Source: JACVRW01 sp034664085 (GTDB taxonomy: Bacteria > Actinomycetota > Thermoleophilia > Solirubrobacterales > Thermoleophilaceae). Taken from it: a DNA stretch of 11,540 bases. The notes under the pieces are model-generated. The model was not told where the DNA came from, ran no database searches, and worked only from the letters and a program-made list of their open reading frames with translations. Positions 6,514-11,540 of this stretch are shown one piece after another; the stretch's first letter is position 1; every line of letters starts with the position of its first letter. Location: positions 1 through 11,540 of the forward strand of contig JAXDII010000020.1 in assembly GCA_034664085.1 (NCBI GenBank), in the 5' to 3' direction. The position numbers and the translations under genes are program-made.

Positions 6514-7455
6514 TCAGCGCTGCTCGCGCCAGTACGGCTCGGCCAGTGCTGCCGGGGCGCCGAACCGGCGCGCCGACGGCAGGTTGGACACCACCATCAG
6601 GGCCACGAGCGTCATGACGAAGGGCAGGATCGCGAGCAGGTCGAGCGGGATCGGCACCTCGAGCAGCTGCAGGTTGAACCCGAGGCTCGTGAGCGCTCCG
6701 AAGAGGTAGGCGGCGACCAGCGCCCGGACCGGACGCCAGGCCGAGAAGATCACGAGCGCGATGGCGATCCAGCCGGTGCCGTTCGACAGCTCCTCGGACC
6801 ACGAGCCGAACAGCGCGAGCGTGAGGTAGGCGCCGGCCACTCCCGCGCCGGCTCCCCCGATCAGCACGTGCACGTAGCGGATCCGCGCGACCGGGATGCC
6901 CGAGGCGTCGGCCGTCGCCGGGTCCTCTCCGACCGCGCGCAGCTGGAGGCCGGAGCGGGTCCGGAACAGGTACCAGCTGGCGAGCGCCACCACCGCCCAG
7001 GAGCCGTAGACGAGCAGGTCGTGCCCGAACACGAGCGGGCCGACGACCGGCAGGTCGGCGAGCCCGCCGCTCAGGATCGGCTCGAAGGTGCCGCCGGATG
7101 GTCGGTCGACGAGCTTGGGACCGGCGCTCCCGAGGTACGCCGCGATGCCGGTGCCCAGGATCACCAGCGCGATGCCGGAGACGATCTGGTTGGCGCGCAG
7201 CGTGACCGAGAGGAACGCGTGCAGGGAGGCCATGGCCATGCCGGCCATCGCACCGGCGGCGACCCCCAGCCAGGTGCTGCCGGTCTCGGCGGTAGCCCAG
7301 TAGGCCGTGACCGCGCCGACGAGCATCATGCCCTCCACTCCGAGGTTCATCACGCCGCCGCGCTCGGCGAGGATCTCGCCGATGGCGGCGTACACGAGCG
7401 GCGTGCCAGCGCCGATCGCGATCACCATGAACTGGATCACGGTCGAGTCGTTCAT
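6514..7455 (-). CDS. BMP-type nucleoside/purine ABC transporter permease 2
   Basis: This 313-aa membrane protein is of the BPD_transp_2 family, the shorter of two dissimilar permeases in nucleoside importers such as NupC/RnsD/YufQ. It starts MNDSTVIQFMVIAIGAGTPL, and the family landmark AERGGVMNLGVEGMMLVGA (beginning near 29) is followed by hydrophobic membrane segments. RANQIVSGIALVILGTGIAAYLG and AVGEDPATADASGIPVARIRY, the cytoplasmic coupling loop that contacts the ATPase, are both well conserved. The ATG at 7453-7455 overlaps the stop of permease 1 (ATGA) and lacks a good Shine-Dalgarno, so translation probably depends on coupling. A long open frame continuing upstream in the same phase is a shadow of permease 1. 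Confidence 0.9.
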   Translation of the reverse strand: MNDSTVIQFMVIAIGAGTPLVYAAIGEILAERGGVMNLGVEGMMLVGAVTAYWATAETGSTWLGVAAGAMAGMAMASLHAFLSVTLRANQIVSGIALVILGTGIAAYLGSAGPKLVDRPSGGTFEPILSGGLADLPVVGPLVFGHDLLVYGSWAVVALASWYLFRTRSGLQLRAVGEDPATADASGIPVARIRYVHVLIGGAGAGVAGAYLTLALFGSWSEELSNGTGWIAIALVIFSAWRPVRALVAAYLFGALTSLGFNLQLLEVPIPLDLLAILPFVMTLVALMVVSNLPSARRFGAPAALAEPYWREQR

Positions 7456-8579
7456 ACGCGGCGCACCCGGTACACGAGGAAGAACTGGCCGGCGGCCACC
7501 AGCAGCAGGATCAGGCCCTGGAGGACCACGACCACGGCGTTCGGCACGCCGGTCAGCTCCAGGGCGGGACCGGCGCTGAGCAGCGCCGCCACGAGGATGG
7601 CGACGGGGACGATGCCCACCACGCTCAGCCGCGCGAGCGCGGCCACGACGATCCCCGTGTATCCGTAGCCGAGCCCGGGATCGAGGCCGCGCGGGTCGAG
7701 CGCCTCGGTGACGTTGCACACCACGATGGCGCCCGCGACGCCCGCGAGCGCGCCCGACGCGCACATGACCGAGAGGATCTTGCGCGGAACGTCGATGCCG
7801 GCGTAGCGCGCGGCGCGCGGCGCGCTGCCGACCACGCGCAGCTCGAAGGCCCAGCGCGTCCAGCGCAGCGCGGCCCAGGCGAGCACGGCGACTCCGACCG
7901 CCAGCAGGATGCCGATGTCCGCGAACTCGAACAGGCCTGGCAGCTGCGCGTTCGTCGCGATCGGCTTGCCGAGCGGCTGGGTCGCGGACGTCGGATCGCG
8001 CCAGAAGCTGCCGCTGCCGAAGATCAGGTAGCTGACGAACCCCAACGCGATGAAGTTGAGCATCAGCGTCGAGATCACCTCGTTGGTCCTCAGATAGCCG
8101 CGCCCGGCGCCCGCGATCGCCGCCCACGCGGCCCCTCCGAGCGCGCCCGCGGCCAGGGAGGCCACGATCACGACCAGCGCCGGCGCGTCGGCGCCGAGCT
8201 TCAGCGCGATGCCGGACGCGGCAACGGCGCCGATCAGAAACTGGCCGTCGGCCCCGATCGTCCAGATCCGCATCCGGTACGCGACGGCGGCCGCCAGGCT
8301 GGTGAGGATCAGCGGCGTGGCCTGGATCAGCGTCTGCGAGAACGCGAGCGGCGTGCCGAAGCTCGAGTCGACCATCGACTCGTAGACCGAGAGCGGCGCG
8401 TTGCCCGAGGCCGCGAGCAGCGCGGCCGCGACGAGCAGCGCCCCGAGCACCGAGCCGGCGGACACGAGCGCCTGGAGCGCCAGCGGTGCGCGGACCCGCG
8501 GCTCGACCGTGATGCCATTCCCCCGAGACCAACGGCGGCGCTCGGGGGCCGCGGGCGGGGCTTCGGCGGTCGCGCTCAC
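7452..8579 (-). CDS. BMP-type nucleoside/purine ABC transporter permease 1
   Basis: This 375-aa partner permease of the BPD_transp_2 family is NupB/YufP-like. A charged cytoplasmic N-terminus (1-32) precedes a first membrane segment at about 33-57. Next come YRMRIWTIGADGQFLIGA (101-118; cf. FNIGAEGQ in relatives), several Ala/Val-rich membrane segments, TNEVISTLMLNFIA (165-178), GSAPRAARYAGI (251-262, the ATPase-coupling loop), and C-terminal membrane segments to 370. GTG 8577-8579 is the chosen start: it overlaps the ATPase TGA (GTGA) and has GGAGG (8587-8591) 7 nt upstream. The open frame extends further upstream but overlaps the ATPase gene. Ligand specificity is inferred from gene context. 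Confidence 0.9.
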   Translation of the reverse strand: MSATAEAPPAAPERRRWSRGNGITVEPRVRAPLALQALVSAGSVLGALLVAAALLAASGNAPLSVYESMVDSSFGTPLAFSQTLIQATPLILTSLAAAVAYRMRIWTIGADGQFLIGAVAASGIALKLGADAPALVVIVASLAAGALGGAAWAAIAGAGRGYLRTNEVISTLMLNFIALGFVSYLIFGSGSFWRDPTSATQPLGKPIATNAQLPGLFEFADIGILLAVGVAVLAWAALRWTRWAFELRVVGSAPRAARYAGIDVPRKILSVMCASGALAGVAGAIVVCNVTEALDPRGLDPGLGYGYTGIVVAALARLSVVGIVPVAILVAALLSAGPALELTGVPNAVVVVLQGLILLLVAAGQFFLVYRVRRV

Positions 8580-10225
8580 GCCGCGTCCTCCACGCCCGCC
8601 ATCAGCAGCCCGAGCCGCTCGCGGTCCGCGGCCGCAGTCGGCATCTCGCCGACGATGCGGCCCTCGTAGAGGACGATGATCCGGTCGGTGAGGGCCAGCA
8701 GCTCCTCCAGGTCCTCGGAGATCAGCAGCACGCCGACGCCGGCACCGCGCTCCTCGCGCAGGAGACGGTGCACGCCGTCGATCGCGCCGACGTCGAGCCC
8801 GCGCGTAGGGCACGCTGCGATCAGCACGGCGGGATCGGCCGAGATCTCGCGCGCCAGGATCGCGCGCTGCAGGTTGCCGCCGGACAGGATTCGGATCGGC
8901 AGGCCCGGCCTCCCTCCGCGGATGTCGAAGCGAGCCACCTCCTCCTCGGCGCGGCGCGCCATCGCGCGCAGCGAGACGAATGGACCGCGCGCCACCGGGC
9001 TCTGCCAGTACGAGCGCAGCGCGAGGTTCTCCTCGAGCGTGAGGCCCGGCGCCACGCCGGTCTCCAGACGGTCCTCGGGGACGTAGGCGCAGCCCTGCTT
9101 GACCCGCTCGCGGACGCTCGCCCGCGTGACCTCGTTCCCACGCAGGAGGATCTCCCCGCGCTCCGCGGGCAGCAGCCCGGCGATCGCGTCGGCGAGCTGG
9201 CGCTGCCCGTTTCCGGCGACGCCGGCCACGCCGACCACCTCGCCGGGGTACACGCGCAGGCTGGCGTCGGTCACGGCCTGGTGATCGCGCTCGTCGCGGA
9301 CGACCAGGTCCCGGACCTCCAATACCGGTATATCCGTCCGGGGGGATTCCATCCGGGGGCTCGCGCCCCCGGCCCCCCGCTGATTCCTGGCCGGTTCCTG
9401 GCTGCCCTCGCCCGCCGCGGCCCCGATGGTCGCTGCGGCAGAGCCCAGGTCGCGGTCCACCATCAGCCGCGCGAGCGTGCGCTGGTCGAGCTCCTTGGTC
9501 GGGCGGCAGGCCACGCGCGCGCCGTCGCGCAGGACGGTGACCCGGTCGGAGACCGCCGTCACCTCGTACAGCTTGTGAGACACGAAGACGATCGCCCGGC
9601 CCTCGGCGGCGAGCTGCCGGATCGCCGTGAACAGCGCATCGACCTCGCCGGGGCTGAGAACGGCGGTCGGCTCGTCCAGCACGAGGACGCGCACTCCGCG
9701 GTTCAGGAGCTTGAGGATCTCGACGCGCTGCTGCTCACCCACCGAGAGGTCGTCCACGTAGCTGCCCGGATCGACGTGGATGCCGAAGCGGTCCATCACC
9801 GACCGGGCGCTCTCGCGCAGCGAGCGCGACGAGATCGAGAAGGGCATCTCGGGATGGCCGAGCATCATGTTCTCAGCGACCGTGAAGCCGGACACCAGCC
9901 TGTAGTGCTGGTACACCATGCCCACGCCCGCCGCCAGCGCGTCCTGCGGCGAGCGAAAGCGGCTGGGCTGCCCGTCGATCAGCACCTCGCCGCTGTCCTG
10001 GCGGTACAGCCCGGCGAGGATCGAGCAGAGCGTCGACTTCCCGGCGCCGTTCTCGCCCAACAGCGCGTGGACCTCGCCCGCTTGCAGCACGAGGTCCACG
10101 CCCTGGTTGGCCGCCACGCCGAAGAACGACTTGCTCACACCGCGCATCTCGGCGATCGGCGTCTCGCCCCGGCCGCCGCGGGCCGGGGCGAGAGCTGACG
10201 CCGATGTCGGGGGTGAGCCGGTCAC
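8576..10225 (-). CDS. Double-NBD ABC transporter ATPase (nucleoside/purine importer, NupA-like)
   Basis: This 549-aa protein fuses two ATP-binding domains, as in RbsA/NupA/YufO importers. NBD1 is complete: Walker A GENGAGKST (57-65), Q-loop region VYQHYRL (104-110), signature LSVGEQQR (160-167), Walker B VLVLDEPT (180-187), H-switch H217. NBD2 is degenerate: the P-loop is GVAGNGQRQL (335-344, no GKS/T), the signature LSGGNLQR is intact (447-454), Walker B reads VLIAACPTRGLD (467-478, with Cys472 at the catalytic position), and the switch is SED (503-505) instead of SH. Loss of NBD2 residues is common in this subfamily. The interdomain linker (about 262-300) carries a palindromic insert described separately. 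GTG 10225 starts 15 nt after the BMP-gene stop. The first 22 residues are low complexity; Met27 is a possible but less likely start because PIAEMRGVSKSF already belongs to the domain. Confidence 0.93.
   Translation of the reverse strand: MTGSPPTSASALAPARGGRGETPIAEMRGVSKSFFGVAANQGVDLVLQAGEVHALLGENGAGKSTLCSILAGLYRQDSGEVLIDGQPSRFRSPQDALAAGVGMVYQHYRLVSGFTVAENMMLGHPEMPFSISSRSLRESARSVMDRFGIHVDPGSYVDDLSVGEQQRVEILKLLNRGVRVLVLDEPTAVLSPGEVDALFTAIRQLAAEGRAIVFVSHKLYEVTAVSDRVTVLRDGARVACRPTKELDQRTLARLMVDRDLGSAAATIGAAAGEGSQEPARNQRGAGGASPRMESPRTDIPVLEVRDLVVRDERDHQAVTDASLRVYPGEVVGVAGVAGNGQRQLADAIAGLLPAERGEILLRGNEVTRASVRERVKQGCAYVPEDRLETGVAPGLTLEENLALRSYWQSPVARGPFVSLRAMARRAEEEVARFDIRGGRPGLPIRILSGGNLQRAILAREISADPAVLIAACPTRGLDVGAIDGVHRLLREERGAGVGVLLISEDLEELLALTDRIIVLYEGRIVGEMPTAAADRERLGLLMAGVEDAA
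9339..9379. repeat. REP-like compound inverted repeat inside the ATPase linker
   Basis: The inner arms CCGGGGGC (9353-9360) and GCCCCCGG (9365-9372) are perfect complements around a TCGC loop. Outer arms CGGGGGG (9339-9345) and CCCCCCG (9373-9379) pair as well, leaving a 7-nt one-sided bulge (9346-9352). The element is flanked by GATTCC at 9345-9350 and 9382-9387. Next to it are two TTCCTGGC copies (9384-9391 and 9395-9402), and a small ATACCGGTAT palindrome (9322-9331) that introduces a rare ATA isoleucine codon. It stays in frame and encodes a Gly/Arg/Ser/Pro-rich piece of the linker. It resembles G+C-rich palindromic repeats found scattered in high-GC genomes; copy number cannot be judged from one window. 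Confidence 0.6.
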
Positions 10226-10240
10226 GTCACGCGCTCCGGC

Positions 10241-11374
10241 TCAGCTCTTCGGCACCTTGCCGATGACGCCCTCGACGTGCCAGTCACAGCACACGAGGAG
10301 CTCATCGCTGGTGTCGAGCACCTCGCCGTCCGGAACGCGGACCGTGCCCTCGTTGTCGGTGACGGGGCCCGCGAAGATCTCCAGCTCGCCGCTGATGATC
10401 TCGTCGCGCGCCTTGTCGACCTCGGCCTTGACGTCCTCGGGCACGCGCGGGCCGAGATCGGTGATGCCGATCGCGCCCTCCTTCAGGCCCCAGTAGTCCA
10501 GGCTGCTCTTCCAGGAGTCGTTCTGGATCGCCTCGACGTACTTCTTCAGGTACGGCACCCAGTTGAACGTGAACGTGCTCAGCCACTGCTCTGGCGCGTT
10601 GTCGGCGCGGGAGCGCCCGTAGCCGATGAAGCCGGCGTCGGCGCTCTTGGCCACCGAAGGCACGGCCGGGCTGTTCGCGTCCATGCCGAGCACGTCAGCC
10701 CCGTCGCCGACGAGCGCCTCCGCCGCCTGGCGCTCCTTCTCCGGGTCGAACCAGCTGTTGACGTACAGGGCCTTCACCTCGACGTCGGGGTTCATGCGAT
10801 GCGCCCCAAGCGTGAAGGAGTTGAGCGGCCTGACCACGGCCGGAACCGGGTAGCCGCCGACGTAGCCGATCGTCCCCGACTTCGTGGCCGACCCCGCGAT
10901 GATGCCGTCGAGGTAGCGGCCCTCCTCGATGGCCGGCGAGGCCGATGCGAGGTTGTCGAGGATCTGCGTGCCGTAGGCGACCGCGAACTTGGTGTCGGGG
11001 GCCTTCTTGGCGACCTTGGCGATGTCGGCGTCCGAGCCGGTCGACGAGCTCACGACCAGGTCGTATCCCTGCCCGACGAACGTCTGGGCGGCCTTCTGCA
11101 TCGGGGCCCCGTAGCCGATCTTCGGCAGCACCGTGATCTCGGTCCCGGGGATCTCCTTCTCGACCTGCTCTGCGGCCTCGGCCCACTGCTGGCTCCAGCC
11201 GCCGTCGTCTGCGGCACCGTCGAGGATCAGCCCGACCTTGACCTTCTTCGCGCCTGTGTCGCTGGACCCCGAGTCGGCGGCGTCGCCGCCGGAGTCGTCA
11301 CTGCCACAGGCGGCAACGGCGAACCCCGCCGCCAGCACCGTGCACCAGGGAAGCAGCCTCTTCTTAACCTGCAT
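10241..11374 (-). CDS. BMP-family substrate-binding lipoprotein of an ABC importer
   Basis: This 377-aa extracytoplasmic receptor belongs to the BMP/PnrA/Med family, which binds purine nucleosides in characterised members. A basic N-terminus (KKR, 4-6) and hydrophobic stretch lead to a lipobox VAAC, with Cys23 as the acylated residue; residues 24-44 are a Ser/Asp/Gly-rich tether. The mature domain begins KVKVGLILDGAADDGGWSQ at about 44-63, followed by PMQKAAQTFVGQGYDLVVSSS and EEGRYLDGIIAGSATKSGTIGYVGG, typical of the fold. The C-terminus reads ELLVCCDWHVEGV with adjacent C362/C363, unusual for a secreted protein. ATG 11372-11374 has a strong AAAGGAGA site 7 nt upstream, so this is probably the best-translated gene of the transporter. 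It lies 15 nt after the molybdenum-hydroxylase subunit. Confidence 0.94.
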   Translation of the reverse strand: MQVKKRLLPWCTVLAAGFAVAACGSDDSGGDAADSGSSDTGAKKVKVGLILDGAADDGGWSQQWAEAAEQVEKEIPGTEITVLPKIGYGAPMQKAAQTFVGQGYDLVVSSSTGSDADIAKVAKKAPDTKFAVAYGTQILDNLASASPAIEEGRYLDGIIAGSATKSGTIGYVGGYPVPAVVRPLNSFTLGAHRMNPDVEVKALYVNSWFDPEKERQAAEALVGDGADVLGMDANSPAVPSVAKSADAGFIGYGRSRADNAPEQWLSTFTFNWVPYLKKYVEAIQNDSWKSSLDYWGLKEGAIGITDLGPRVPEDVKAEVDKARDEIISGELEIFAGPVTDNEGTVRVPDGEVLDTSDELLVCCDWHVEGVIGKVPKS

Positions 11375-11380
11375 GGACCC

Positions 11381-11388
11381 TCTCCTTT
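11381..11388 (-). promoter_or_regulatory. Ribosome binding site of the BMP lipoprotein gene
   Basis: The minus strand reads AAAGGAGA, with its AAGGAG core 7 nt before ATG 11374. The whole intergenic gap is only 15 nt, so there is no room for a separate promoter or riboswitch and the lipoprotein is read through from the upstream gene. Confidence 0.75.
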
Positions 11389-11389
11389 G

Positions 11390-11540
11390 TCATTGGGTCT
11401 CGGAGCCCGCGCGCAGCGCGTGCTCCCCCGGCGTTTCCTGCCTGCCCCACGCCAACCGCACGGCTTTGACGATGTGCTCGTAGCCGGTGCAGCGGCAGAG
11501 ATTTCCCGACAGCAGCTCGCGGATGGCCGCGTCGTCCGGG
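11390..11540 (-). CDS. [2Fe-2S] subunit of a xanthine dehydrogenase/CODH-type molybdenum hydroxylase (C-terminal end)
   Basis: The last 49 codons of a gene enter from the right edge. They read DDAAIRELLSGNLCRCTGY then EHIVKAVRLAW and a short tail. LSGNLCRCTGY is the diagnostic end of the [2Fe-2S]-binding helical domain of small subunits in the xanthine dehydrogenase family (CoxS, XdhC/YagT-like, NdhS); the two cysteines of CRC ligate the cluster nearer the molybdenum site. The subunit passes electrons from the Mo-pterin centre to the FAD subunit. The purine transporter, deaminase and allantoinase in the same operon favour a purine hydroxylase such as xanthine dehydrogenase over CO dehydrogenase, although the CoxG-like gene also fits the latter. 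The large and medium subunits would lie upstream, outside the window. Confidence 0.92.
   Translation of the reverse strand, partial: PDDAAIRELLSGNLCRCTGYEHIVKAVRLAWGRQETPGEHALRAGSETQ

Noticed and set aside
6319..7668. Long plus-strand open frame opposite the permease genes
   Set aside because: Its translation is rich in Arg, Gly, His and Asp without domain motifs, while the opposite strand encodes clear conserved permeases. It is a by-product of high GC content.
9353..9372. The strong hairpin as an intrinsic transcription terminator
   Set aside because: It lies in the middle of an intact coding sequence with conserved domains on both sides and has no T-run.
11375..11389. Possible purine riboswitch before the transporter gene
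   Set aside because: The gap is only 15 nt and is filled by the ribosome binding site, leaving no room for an aptamer.
5913..11540. Reading the CoxG-like gene and [2Fe-2S] subunit as an aerobic CO dehydrogenase operon
   Set aside because: The nucleoside-type importer, purine-type deaminase and PuuE-like allantoinase in the same operon fit purine oxidation better. The large subunit that would decide is outside the window, so this is disfavoured, not excluded.

Overview
The window is GC-rich throughout, densely coding, and uses GTG as well as ATG starts. Protein styles (7Fe FdxA-type ferredoxin, ferredoxin-type sulfite/nitrite reductase, BMP-type nucleoside ABC importer, CoxG-like protein) point to a high-GC actinobacterium-like organism, possibly Thermoleophilia/Solirubrobacterales. 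The taxonomic placement is inference from protein and codon style only.

Layout. (1) 1-237, minus strand: the N-terminal part of an NAD(P)-binding SDR/NmrA-like protein that runs off the left edge. (2) 238-380: a 143-bp divergent spacer with stacked short palindromes. (3) 381-3075, plus strand: a three-gene operon of 7Fe ferredoxin, cyclodeaminase/cyclohydrolase-family protein and siroheme/[4Fe-4S] sulfite or nitrite reductase. (4) 3074-3089: a 16-bp perfect palindrome where the plus and minus operons converge, with 4 bp between the two stop codons. (5) 3080-11540, minus strand: nine genes with little or no spacing. In transcription order they are the C-terminal end of a [2Fe-2S] subunit of a xanthine-dehydrogenase-type molybdenum hydroxylase, BMP-family lipoprotein, double-NBD ABC ATPase, permease 1, permease 2, CoxG-like SRPBCC protein, PuuE-like allantoinase, small GAF-domain protein, and 8-oxoguanine-deaminase-like amidohydrolase. 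Four of the junctions are 4-nt stop/start overlaps (ATGA or GTGA).

How the genes fit together. The minus-strand operon reads as uptake and oxidative breakdown of purines. The BMP/ABC system would import nucleosides or bases. The molybdenum hydroxylase would oxidise hypoxanthine/xanthine, with CoxG linking it to the membrane or quinone pool. The amidohydrolase would deaminate an oxidised purine such as 8-oxoguanine to urate, and the PuuE-like enzyme would open allantoin. No uricase, hydroxyisourate hydrolase or OHCU decarboxylase is in the window; if present they lie beyond the right edge or elsewhere. The plus-strand operon is a reductive assimilation unit: the ferredoxin most likely feeds electrons to the reductase.

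The most interesting points are the stand-alone GAF protein wedged between two ureide/purine hydrolases with overlaps on both sides; the CoxG-type protein in a purine operon; a REP-like compound hairpin forming part of the coding sequence of the ATPase interdomain linker; the folate-cyclodeaminase relative between ferredoxin and reductase; and a Tyr/Cys pair in the reductase that favours sulfite over nitrite as substrate. No tRNA, rRNA, CRISPR array, insertion sequence or recognisable riboswitch was seen, and no gene-free stretch exceeds 150 bases.
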